A stretch of DNA of 64,000 bases from Panacagrimonas sp046594215 (GTDB lineage Bacteria; Pseudomonadota; Gammaproteobacteria; Nevskiales; Nevskiaceae): the NCBI GenBank assembly GCA_046594215.1, contig JBKJPX010000042.1:4795-68794 (forward strand), given 5' to 3'. The translations under genes were made by a program, and so were the position numbers. The notes beneath the pieces were generated by a model. It ran no database searches. It had not been told where the DNA came from and saw nothing but the letters and a program-made list of their open reading frames with translations. Of the stretch, positions 1-9,827 are shown piece by piece. The stretch's first letter is position 1; the number at the start of each line of letters is the position of its first letter.

Positions 1-726
1 GTGCAGCCCGAGGGGGCGACCAAGGCCAGCGGCGTGGGCGTGCTGTTCCCGGAGAAATATCGAAAGGCGCTGAGCGGCCAGTTCATCGCGCACCTGGCCG
101 CGATCCACGCGCTGGACTGGAGCCAGCACAACCTCTCCTCCTTCCAGAAGCCGAAGCCGGGGACGACGGAGGGCACGGCGTGGACGCTCGCCCTGTGGGA
201 GCGCGTCTGGCAGGAAGACACCTTCGAGGCGCACCCGATCATGGAATACGCGATGTGCTGGCTGCGCCGCAACATGCCGGTGATCGACAAGCCCGTGGTC
301 GTGCACGGCGACTATCGCAGCGGCAACTTCATGTTCACGCCGGACCTGCGCATCAACGCGATCCTGGACTGGGAACTCGCGCACCTGGGCGACTACCACG
401 AAGACCTTTCGTGGGTGACGATGACGCTGACCGGCGCGCTTGCCGAAGACGGCACCATGCTCGCCTCCGGGATGATTCCTCGCCAGGAGTTCTTCGATCG
501 CTACCGCGAGCTCACGGGTCTGCCGATCGACATGAAGACGATTCACTACTTCGACGTCTTCAACGCCTGCAAGCTCGGTCTGATCTGCATGGCCACGAGC
601 CTGCGCGCGGCCTACGGCAAGCGCACGCACCTGGACGCGATGATGAACCTGCTCAGCGGCCTGGGTTACAGCTGCGTGGCAACGGTGCAGGACTTGCTTG
701 AGAAGGACGGGGCGATGCGCGGCTAA
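1..726 (+). CDS. APH/choline-kinase-like phosphotransferase, 5' truncated by window edge
   Basis: This is the C-terminal two thirds of a protein-kinase-like phosphotransferase of the APH family. The catalytic loop HGDYRSGN lies at residues 102-109, with D104 as the expected catalytic base. The metal-binding Asp of the DFG-equivalent is D123 in ILDWE. Family members are usually about 340-360 residues, so the nucleotide-binding N-lobe must lie upstream of base 1; the GTG at base 1 is probably an internal valine. The alpha-helical C-lobe continues to the stop at 724-726. APH-like kinases of this type often neighbour acyl-CoA dehydrogenases and phosphorylate small molecules, but the substrate cannot be read from this fragment. 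Confidence 0.85.
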   Translation: MQPEGATKASGVGVLFPEKYRKALSGQFIAHLAAIHALDWSQHNLSSFQKPKPGTTEGTAWTLALWERVWQEDTFEAHPIMEYAMCWLRRNMPVIDKPVVVHGDYRSGNFMFTPDLRINAILDWELAHLGDYHEDLSWVTMTLTGALAEDGTMLASGMIPRQEFFDRYRELTGLPIDMKTIHYFDVFNACKLGLICMATSLRAAYGKRTHLDAMMNLLSGLGYSCVATVQDLLEKDGAMRG

Positions 727-900
727 CGCTAGCGCGCTGCGGCGGCAAGCTCTAGTACCTATCCCGGGCGGTGCCAGGCACTCCTAGCGCGGCGATACAT
801 CCTCGGCCCCTCATTCCTCTGCCGTGCGTAGTCCGGCGCTCCGACCCCTGAAGATTCCGAGGCGCTTCGCCGCCACGCCTACGGGGACGCGAAGAGGAGA

Positions 901-915
901 CGCCCCGTCGGGGCG
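901..915 (-). terminator. Weak hairpin 3' of the DUF3597 gene
   Basis: CGCCCC and GGGGCG arms enclose a 3-base loop about 50 bases past the DUF3597 stop. On the minus strand a pyrimidine-rich tract without a run of T follows, so this is only a possible terminator. The rest of 727-966 shows no gene. Confidence 0.3.
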
Positions 916-966
916 CCGCCCTCTTCGTGGCGCTCGCGAGGAGCGCCGGTACGTCCTCCTTGCCGG

Positions 967-1417
967 TCAGTCCTTCAGAGCCGCCGGCACCTTGCCGCCG
1001 TTGGCGGCGATCTGATTGAGCACTTCGCGATGCAGCCATAGGTTCATCTTCGCGGAGTCGCCCATGTCCCCGGTGTATCCGAAGTTCCTTGGCGAGTTCC
1101 TTGCGCTCCGCCAGGCTGCTCTCCATGCCGACCGCCTTCATGAGGTCGACGATCGAGTGTCGCCAATCGAGCTTCTGACCGTTGGTCTTGACCAGCGCGT
1201 CGAGCAGGGGCTCGAGCTCCACGTCGTCCATCCGCGCGACACGCGGCGCGGCACTGGCGGGTGCTCCGCCGGTATTCGGGACCGGCGGGACTGCCGAAGC
1301 ACCCGGCGGTGCGGCGGTGGGCTTGGCTGGAGCGGTTGCCGACGGCGGCGGTGACGCGGCCGCAGCCGACGCCTTGTGACCGAGGATCCTGGAGAACAGA
1401 TTGCCGAGAATGGACAT
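967..1417 (-). pseudogene. DUF3597 family protein, interrupted by a +1 frameshift
   Basis: The protein opens with MSILGNLFSRILGH, has an Ala/Pro-rich linker, and then shows the DUF3597 core (MDDVELEPLLDALV, KLDWRHSIVDLMKAVGMESS, ERKELAKEL). Just after KELAKEL the frame breaks near 1080-1086. The expected continuation GYTGDMGDSAKMNLWLH...NGGKVPAALKD is intact in another frame and ends at a stop at 967-969. Restoring one base gives about 150 residues, the usual family length. The uncorrected frame would run to 752 with an unrelated tail. An AGGAAA ribosome site precedes the ATG at 1417. Function of the family is unknown. The break may be a real mutation or a sequencing error. Confidence 0.8.
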
Positions 1418-1605
1418 GGGGTGTTTCCTGGTGGAAGAGAAAAAGAGAAGACGCGCAGTTTACTTTCGCCGCCGTTGTATGGACGCAACGACGACCCCGG
1501 TCAATGGGCAGTCGGGACCGGGGGACCACGCCCTGGCACGAAGATCCGCGCGACCTCGTCGGGCGTGGTGTCGACCCATACACAATCTCCCGGGCTCGAT
1601 CTCAC

Positions 1606-1644
1606 TCAATCGTCGAGCTCAATCGCCGAGCTCAATCGTCGAGT
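1606..1644. repeat. Three tandem 13-bp repeats at the dodecin 3' end
   Basis: TCAATCGTCGAGC, TCAATCGCCGAGC and TCAATCGTCGAGT follow each other without gaps. The third unit includes the stop and last codons of the dodecin gene, so the two outer copies look like local duplications of the gene's end. Confidence 0.75.
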
Positions 1645-1844
1645 GTGAACCCGACCTTCATCGACACCTGCCAATGCGCGACCTTGCCGTTCTCGACATG
1701 ACCACGCTGCTCGATCACCTCGACCCATTTGATGTGGCGGATGGTCTTCGAGGCGCGCGCGATGGCGACATGAACTGCGTCCTCCACGCTCTTGGGTGAG
1801 GAACCGGTGAGTTCCAGGGTTTTATAAACGTGATGGTCTTGCAC
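1632..1844 (-). CDS. Dodecin family flavin-binding protein
   Basis: The 70-residue protein matches dodecin: VYKTLELTGSS, then an alpha helix (SVEDAVHVAIARASKTI) and two beta strands around IKWVEV and HWQVSMKVGF. Dodecins form hollow dodecamers that store riboflavin or FMN and keep flavins out of harmful reactions. The aromatic W in IKWVEV is at the position that stacks on flavin in the family. Translation probably starts at the GTG at 1844, preceded by GAGGTGAT. The gene stands alone, with a separate gene on each side. Confidence 0.88.
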   Translation of the reverse strand: MQDHHVYKTLELTGSSPKSVEDAVHVAIARASKTIRHIKWVEVIEQRGHVENGKVAHWQVSMKVGFTLDD

Positions 1845-2000
1845 GGGTAATCACCTCGGTGAGTGATGCAGCTTGAAGAAACCGTTGATCGTCGGCTGTC
1901 TGAAGCGGATCGCGGAATTACCGCGGCCGACTCTCGGCCGGAGCAGCACCTGCGCCTTTGGAAAAGCGGCGGGCCGCGCGTGCGAATCGCGCACAGGGCA

Positions 2001-2429
2001 TCACTTCGCGGGGCTGCCGGCGGCATTCTTGGAATGCACGGGTGCGGCGCCGGTGACCGCCGAAGTGCCGGGCGTGAACCCCTTGAACTCCGTTTCGTCG
2101 AGCTTGCCGTCGCGGTTCGCATCGAGCTTCGCGAACTGCTTGGCGAGGTCACCGTTCTTGGCCGCTTCGGCCTTGCTGATGTAGCCGTCGGCATCGACGT
2201 CCTGCCCGGTCATGACAGTGCCTTCTGCAGCGGTCACCACATTGCCAGGCGCCCCGGCCTGCGTGCCCTCGTCCATCGACTTGCTGCCGGTGCCGCCTTC
2301 GACGGTGTTGCCTGCACCCGCCGCCGGCGGGCGACCGCCGTGGGGTTCCGGGTCTGCGGCAAAAACCCAGCCCGTGCCCGCAGCAGCCAGCGTCAGCGCG
2401 ATCGCGATACTGCGCGTGATGTTGTTCAT
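2001..2429 (-). CDS. Secreted EF-hand calcium-binding protein
   Basis: A 142-residue protein with a signal peptide (residues 1-25, cleavage near VFA-AD) and a Gly/Pro-rich linker. Two EF-hand loops follow: residues 77-88 (D77, D79, D81, E88) and 103-114 (D103, N105, D107, D111, E114), each with the 12-residue spacing. It is probably periplasmic and binds calcium; no partner is evident. GGAGAG lies upstream of the ATG. The C-terminal tail is Ala/Thr/Gly-rich and low in complexity. Confidence 0.85.
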   Translation of the reverse strand: MNNITRSIAIALTLAAAGTGWVFAADPEPHGGRPPAAGAGNTVEGGTGSKSMDEGTQAGAPGNVVTAAEGTVMTGQDVDADGYISKAEAAKNGDLAKQFAKLDANRDGKLDETEFKGFTPGTSAVTGAAPVHSKNAAGSPAK

Positions 2430-2610
2430 GAGAACTCTCCGTCGGCGTCATTGCCGCGGCGAACATCCCAGCAAGTTCGAATCCCGGCCTTCAGGACCTC
2501 GCGGCGGCCGCCTTCTTGAAGACGGTAGCGTGCCGACGTTGGGGCGCGGCGCGCACCGCTCGCTTCCGGAATTTAGAATCCGCGCGAACCACGGGCTGTC
2601 GTGGAACCTG

Positions 2611-3186
2611 TCAGTGACGCGCCATCGCGCCACGGTTGACGCTCTCGGCGGTGTCATCGCCCATGTAGCGCGAGAACTCCTCTTCATACCGTCGTGTCAG
2701 GCGCGCCATCGTTTCGGGGGACGATTTCTCCTGCAGCTTCACGAACCAGGTGTCCTCCTCCTCGTACATGTGGTGCGCGACCGCGCCGCGGATATGGGCG
2801 AGCTTGTCGACATAGTCCTCGCTCATCGGATCGAGCTCCTCGAGCGCGGCCGTCTCGCCCTTGGCCGCGCTCTGCTCCTGGTAAGCCAGTTCGGCGCGGC
2901 CTTTTTCACCGTGCGATGCCAGCGCCGGATAGAGCGTGACTTCCTCGGCGATGGCGTGGCCGGTGAGAAGGGTTGCGAGCCACTTCTGTGCGCCGCGACG
3001 CTGCTCTGCCGTGGTGGTCATCTCGAGCGCATCGAAGGCGGCTTCGATCTGCTGGTGATGGTCGAGAACCATCGCGAACCAGCTGCCGGGCTGGGCCGTG
3101 GACAAGGCCTGCGCACGCGCCTTGGTACGCGCGCGCTTGCCTTCGGGCGGGGTGACGGCGGCAACGACTTTATCAATGAGTGACAT
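2611..3186 (-). CDS. Hemerythrin HHE cation-binding domain protein
   Basis: The chosen start is the ATG at 3186 with GAGGAAG before it (191 residues); a longer open frame to 3414 lacks homology. The four-helix hemerythrin pattern is visible: HHQQIE at 43-48, HAIAEE at 77-82 and HHMYEEED at 138-145. These supply the His and Glu/Asp ligands of a di-iron site. Such proteins bind O2 or NO, or respond to oxidative or nitrosative stress. The C-terminal region is rich in Glu and Arg. It is apparently monocistronic. Confidence 0.85.
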   Translation of the reverse strand: MSLIDKVVAAVTPPEGKRARTKARAQALSTAQPGSWFAMVLDHHQQIEAAFDALEMTTTAEQRRGAQKWLATLLTGHAIAEEVTLYPALASHGEKGRAELAYQEQSAAKGETAALEELDPMSEDYVDKLAHIRGAVAHHMYEEEDTWFVKLQEKSSPETMARLTRRYEEEFSRYMGDDTAESVNRGAMARH

Positions 3187-3664
3187 GGCTTCCTCTCGGG
3201 GTGGCTGCGAGTGCGGGCGACCCGGACCTCCGGGTGCTTTCGCGAATCCTCCGCAAGCCCCGGTCCTGGAGTCCCGCCGGCACCGGCTCGCCGCAGTCGC
3301 AACGGGCTCATCTCTCCGCGAATGCACCGAAGGCCGTTTCCAACTCGAGTCGACGAGCACGCACCTTCGGGCTGGTCGCCGCGCCGGCTTTTCAGGAGCG
3401 CCGAATGAGGCCAACGTTGGGTACAGGCTAGGGCCGCGGCCTTCATAGACTTGCGGCCATCAAGGTCGGCCGGTCATTCGGCACGCGCCGTTCGACTCCT
3501 TGGTGCGAGAGCGCCGGTGGCCATCGCGCAGCATTCGGGCACGCTCATTCCGCATCGGCCCGCGCGCGCCCGCCGCGAAGCCGGCCCCGTCCCATCGCTA
3601 TTGAATCGGTCGGTTCCGGGGCCATCGTCGACCGTGCCCTGTCTCGAACCTGCGAGCCGATCCG
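3187..3664. other. 478-bp region without a recognised gene
   Basis: Between the hemerythrin-like gene and thioredoxin 2. Open frames here (for example plus strand 3451 onward) are Arg/Pro-rich and show no family features. No repeat or clear promoter was recognised. It should carry the divergent promoters of both neighbours. Confidence 0.5.
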
Positions 3665-4123
3665 ATGACCCCTCCCACCCGCGTGAGCTGCGTGCAGTGC
3701 GCCGCCGTCAACCGCGTGCCCCAGGCTCGATTGGGCGACAAGCCGGTTTGTGGCCGCTGCAAGACGCCGCTTTTCGGCGCCGCACCCATCGAACTGGATC
3801 AGGCCGGATTTGCCCGGTTTCTCGCCGACAACGATCTGCCGGTGCTGGTCGATTTCTGGGCGCCCTGGTGCGGGCCCTGCCTCCAGATGGCGCCGACCTT
3901 TCACGCGGCCGCCGCGCAACTCGAACCTCGCATTCGGCTGGTGAAGATCAACACGGAGCAGAATCAGCAGCTCGCCGCGCAGCTCAACATCCGGAGCATT
4001 CCTACGATCGCGGTGTTCCTGAACGGCCGGGAAGTCAGCCGGCAAGCCGGCGCATTGCCGGGGCCGCAGCTGATGCAGTTCGCGGCGCAGGCGATCACCC
4101 AGGCGGCAAGCCGCTACGCGTGA
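3665..4123 (+). CDS. trxC: Thioredoxin 2 (TrxC)
   Basis: A 152-residue thioredoxin with the N-terminal zinc-binding extension that defines TrxC: C9-x2-C12 and C29-x2-C32. The active site is W68-C69-G-P-C72 within FWAPWCGPC, and the cis-proline is in RSIPT. TrxC reduces disulfides in the cytoplasm and in Escherichia coli belongs to the OxyR regulon. The ribosome site is weak. Confidence 0.93.
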   Translation: MTPPTRVSCVQCAAVNRVPQARLGDKPVCGRCKTPLFGAAPIELDQAGFARFLADNDLPVLVDFWAPWCGPCLQMAPTFHAAAAQLEPRIRLVKINTEQNQQLAAQLNIRSIPTIAVFLNGREVSRQAGALPGPQLMQFAAQAITQAASRYA

Positions 4124-4188
4124 ACCGGCGGACCGCGTCGCGCCCTATGGCCGTTTCCTCGAAGCAATTCCGGTTGCGCCGTCACAGG

Positions 4189-5841
4189 TCACGTGCGATG
4201 CGCGCGGCGCTGTATCTCCATCTCCCGAAGGTCACGTCGCCGGATCTTGCCGGTGACCGTCATCGGCATCTCTTCGACGTACTCGATCTCGCGGGGGTAT
4301 TCATGGGCCGCCAGCACGGACCGGACGTGCGCCTGGATGCGGGCCGTCAAGTCCTCGGAAGGAAGGAGACCGGGCATGACCTTGATGAATGCCTTGATCG
4401 ACTCACCCACCCTCGGATCCGGAACACCAATGACCGCGCATGACGACACGCCTGATACGGAGATGATGGCCGCTTCGATCTCGCCCGGGCCGACCCGGTA
4501 GCCCGACGTCTTGATGACGTCGTCGATACGTCCCTTGAAGAACACGTAGCCCTGGTCGTCCTCCCATCCCGTGTCGCCCGTCAGATACCACTCCCCGGCG
4601 AAGCGCTGGGCGAAAGCGACGGGGTCGTTGAAATACCCCGCCATCAGCACCGGATCGGTCCTGCGCAGTGCAATGTTTCCGGTCGTGCCGGCAGGAAGAA
4701 GATCCCCCTCGTCACTCACGATCCTGACATCGTGTCCCGGGAACGCCTTGCCGATCGAATCGGCGGGAGCGTCTTCCAGGCCGCGGCAGGTCCCGACCAG
4801 ATAATTGGCCTCGGTCTGGCCATACCCGATGTTGAGTTCGCTTCCCAGCTCCTCCTGCGTCCACCGGCGCAGCTCGGGGCTGACAGATTCTCCACCCGAG
4901 AAGATGCATCGCAAGCGAAGATCGGGGAATCGCCCCTTCACGTTGGGAAGCTCACGCAGTCGCTTCAGCGCAGTCGGCGCATACAGTCCGCACGTCGCGC
5001 CGTGCCTTTCGACCATTCTCAGGGTACGTTCCGGGTCGAAACGTGCGTTGCTGGCGAGCACCGGCATCCCGAAGGGCCAGAGCGCCAGCAAGCCATCGGC
5101 CAGCCCTCCAATCCATGCCCAGTCCGCCGAGCTGAAGTAGAGATCGTCGGGCCGGTAGATATTGAGTACGTAGTCGCCACCGTTGTGTCCGATCAGTGCG
5201 CGGGCATGATGGACGACGGCCTTGGGCTCCCCCGTGGTGCCGGAAGTGAACATGAGCAGAAACGGATCATCCGGAGTGGTGGGACCGTCGGGAGTGAATG
5301 ACGACGAAGCGCGGGCCAAGAGCCCGTCGAACGAATCGCGCGGATTCTCGCCGTCGACAATGACGAATGCCGCGAGGTCCGGGAGGCCGCGCAGCGCGTC
5401 CGCGAATCGTTCGGCGACCTCGGCCTCCGCCACGAAGACCTTGGCTCGAACATGCGCCAGGCGAAATCTGACGGCTTCCGGCGCGAAGAGCTTGGAAATG
5501 GGCAGCGACATCGCACCGAGCCGGTACGCGGCGAAGTGCGCGATGGCGGTCTCGGGTCGTTGCGGAAGATAGATGGCGACGACGTCGCCGCGACCTACAC
5601 CCAGGGCCCGCAACGCGTTGGCAAACCGGTTCACCGCCTCGAGCATGCGCCCCCAGCTCCAGCGCTGAACGCGCCCTCGATCATCTTCGAAGATCAGGCA
5701 GACATCGTCGGCACGATGCTGGTGGCGCAGCAGGCAGTCCGCCACGACACTGTAATCGTCCGGAATCGACCAGCGATGCCGAGCGCGAGCGTCGTTCAGG
5801 TCGATGGCATCCCGTACGCTCTGGTCGCGTAGTCCGATCAC
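4189..5841 (-). CDS. AMP-forming acyl-CoA synthetase
   Basis: A 550-residue ANL-superfamily enzyme. The phosphate-binding loop TSGTTGEPKA is near residue 200, the motif YLTGDTGWEDDQGY is in the C-terminal half, then GRIDDVIKTSGYRVGPGEIE, and the C-terminal catalytic lysine is in VTGKIRRRDL. It activates a carboxylic acid to an acyl-adenylate and then to the CoA thioester. Length and motifs are closest to acetyl-/medium-chain acyl-CoA synthetases; the substrate is not determined. The start is GTG at 5841, preceded by GAGGTAG. It follows monomeric icd on the same strand after 63 bases and could be co-transcribed. Confidence 0.88.
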   Translation of the reverse strand: MIGLRDQSVRDAIDLNDARARHRWSIPDDYSVVADCLLRHQHRADDVCLIFEDDRGRVQRWSWGRMLEAVNRFANALRALGVGRGDVVAIYLPQRPETAIAHFAAYRLGAMSLPISKLFAPEAVRFRLAHVRAKVFVAEAEVAERFADALRGLPDLAAFVIVDGENPRDSFDGLLARASSSFTPDGPTTPDDPFLLMFTSGTTGEPKAVVHHARALIGHNGGDYVLNIYRPDDLYFSSADWAWIGGLADGLLALWPFGMPVLASNARFDPERTLRMVERHGATCGLYAPTALKRLRELPNVKGRFPDLRLRCIFSGGESVSPELRRWTQEELGSELNIGYGQTEANYLVGTCRGLEDAPADSIGKAFPGHDVRIVSDEGDLLPAGTTGNIALRRTDPVLMAGYFNDPVAFAQRFAGEWYLTGDTGWEDDQGYVFFKGRIDDVIKTSGYRVGPGEIEAAIISVSGVSSCAVIGVPDPRVGESIKAFIKVMPGLLPSEDLTARIQAHVRSVLAAHEYPREIEYVEEMPMTVTGKIRRRDLREMEIQRRAHRT

Positions 5842-5904
5842 GCAGCTACCTCACTGGGACACGAAGTCCCTCTCGTGGCGGTCGCGCCGCGCCCGCGGAG
5901 AGCC

Positions 5905-8142
<2,238 letters not shown>

Positions 8143-8729
8143 GTCCGGTCTCGTGACGTCTTTTTATGGAAGCGGAAGTCCGCGGGCGGCCTACGGGCTT
8201 GCCAGCGGTCGCGTGTGTACTTTGCCTGAGCACGCGTACTTTGGGTGCGCAGCTCGTATCGTGAAGAAGCATCGGCCCCGCGTGCTACCGCGTGCGGGAC
8301 CGACGCTGGGGGCACGTCGTCGTTGTCCGTGCCTGCGGTGAGCGGTATGCCCTGGGAACGTGCACCCATGGGCCGAACTCTAGGCGCGAATGGGGCCTGC
8401 GGGATATCGGGGCGTGCCAGTAGCTTGGCCTGGAGCGCAAAGCCGTGGCGGGTCGCCAAGGTTCCTCGGGACGGGACTTGCCGGCGTCACTGAACGAGGA
8501 CGAGGTCGGCCAACTGAGGGGACGCAAAGCAGGCGATCCCCGCGCAGTGCCAGGAAGGCAACGATCCATCACCATGATCGGCAGTCAAGAAGCCCTCCCT
8601 AAGCCCGCCTGGCGCGGACCAGGCCGCGCAAGCTCGCGATGGCCCAGCAAACGGTCCAGCGAGTCATGAAATCTCTTCGTTGATGGAATCGGTCGCGGTT
8701 GCCGGGCGGCAAGAGCGCCCAGGCGCCGT
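8143..8729. other. 587-bp region without a recognised gene
   Basis: Lies between the starts/ends of icd and the ECF sigma gene. Open frames such as minus strand 8139-8459 have no family resemblance and are shadows in GC-rich DNA. It must contain the icd promoter, which I could not pick out. Confidence 0.5.
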
Positions 8730-9293
8730 TCAGCGTTCGGCTTTGCGGTCGCACCGAAAAACCGCGTCCTCGCTCCTATAGAAAGTGCAGCGCTTGGCAA
8801 GCGCATCCTTGAGCCGCAGCCGCGCGCGGTGGATCCGGATCTTGGCGGTGACCAAGGAGCACTCGCAGATTTCTCTTACCTGCTCGGCGCTCAGTCCTTC
8901 AAGGTCGTGAAGGATCAGCGCCGTGCGGTAGCTGTCCGGCAGGCTGTCGATGGTCTTGCGGATGCAGTCGTCCATTTCGTCGATCACCAGGCGCTCGTCG
9001 ACGCTGAGGCTTGGGTCGGCCACCGCCTCGGCCTCGTCCAAATCGAGAACCTGCGCCCGTCGATCAGGATGACGCAGGTAATCCGCCGCGACGCGACTCG
9101 CAATCGAGAATGCCCAGGTCTTGATCGAGGACCGTCCTTCGAATGAAGCGAAGCCCTTGTCCATGCGGATCAGGGTTTCCTGGAGCAGGTCCTCCGCCAC
9201 GGTCCGGTCGCCGACGTAACGCACCAGGTAATCGAGCACCGCCCGCGACACCTCGCGCGCAGCGGCATCGAACGGGATCGTGGATTCGGCCAT
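8730..9293 (-). CDS. ECF-type RNA polymerase sigma factor
   Basis: A 187-residue sigma-70 family protein starting at the ATG at 9293. Region 2 is seen in VAEDLLQETLIRMDKG and SIKTWAFSIASRVAADYLRH. Region 4 is seen in IDSLPDSYRTALILHDLEGLSAEQVREICECSLVTAKIRIHRAR. A short tail ends in RCTFYRSEDAVFRCDRK, with two Cys. No anti-sigma factor is adjacent. Instead the gene follows an AhpD-like gene after only 14 bases, so the two are probably one operon. That pairing and the nearby arsenic genes suggest a role in thiol or metalloid stress, which is inference. Confidence 0.85.
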   Translation of the reverse strand: MAESTIPFDAAAREVSRAVLDYLVRYVGDRTVAEDLLQETLIRMDKGFASFEGRSSIKTWAFSIASRVAADYLRHPDRRAQVLDLDEAEAVADPSLSVDERLVIDEMDDCIRKTIDSLPDSYRTALILHDLEGLSAEQVREICECSLVTAKIRIHRARLRLKDALAKRCTFYRSEDAVFRCDRKAER

Positions 9294-9307
9294 CGGACCG
9301 GGTCGGA

Positions 9308-9631
9308 TCAGCAGCAACCGCCGGAGGAGGATTTCGTCGCAGGACCGCTTCCGCATCCGGACGAGGTCGCCGGTGTGGAAGTGCCGCAGGCCGCAGCCGG
9401 CGCCGAATCCGCCGCCGGGATCCCGGCCAGCTCCGTGGCGCGCGCCAGGACGCGACGCGCCGGCACCTGCCGGATGGTGTCCGCAAGGCTCAGGGCGGCG
9501 CGGATCTCATCGTCGCCCAGGCCGGCGCTGCGGGCCAGCGGAAGGTGGTGCTCGACACACGGGATGCAGTTGCTGCCCAGGGCAGCACCGAGACCGACGA
9601 GGGCGCGGTCACGGGCAGAGAGTTCGGTCAT
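9308..9631 (-). CDS. Carboxymuconolactone decarboxylase/AhpD-like protein with Cys-rich tail
   Basis: A 107-residue alkylhydroperoxidase-D-like protein. The redox motif C22-I-P-C25 with H28/H29 nearby is the CxxC...H active-site arrangement of the family, which reduces peroxides or disulfides. After residue 75 comes an Ala/Ser/Thr/Gly tail with C82, C93 and terminal C106-C107, which could bind a soft metal or As(III). AGGAG precedes the ATG. It is the first gene of a pair with the ECF sigma gene and sits downstream of arsA. Confidence 0.8.
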   Translation of the reverse strand: MTELSARDRALVGLGAALGSNCIPCVEHHLPLARSAGLGDDEIRAALSLADTIRQVPARRVLARATELAGIPAADSAPAAACGTSTPATSSGCGSGPATKSSSGGCC

Positions 9632-9827
9632 GGGGGGGCTCCTGTTGAGTGGGTTTTGCTGTCTCCCCGGCTTAGACGCGAAACAGCGCGCAAGGGATAC
9701 AGGACATTTTCCACGATGTCGCGGTCAGTCCATATCCAGTGCGATGCCGATGGCGAATGCCGAGTTGGAGTTGGCCGTCGCGTGGCCGTGTTCTGGACTC
9801 ATCGCTGCTTCGGCCTTCAATTTGCCG

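Noticed and set aside
3451..4443. 330-codon plus-strand frame across trxC
   Set aside because: It overlaps trxC in another frame and is Arg/Pro-rich.
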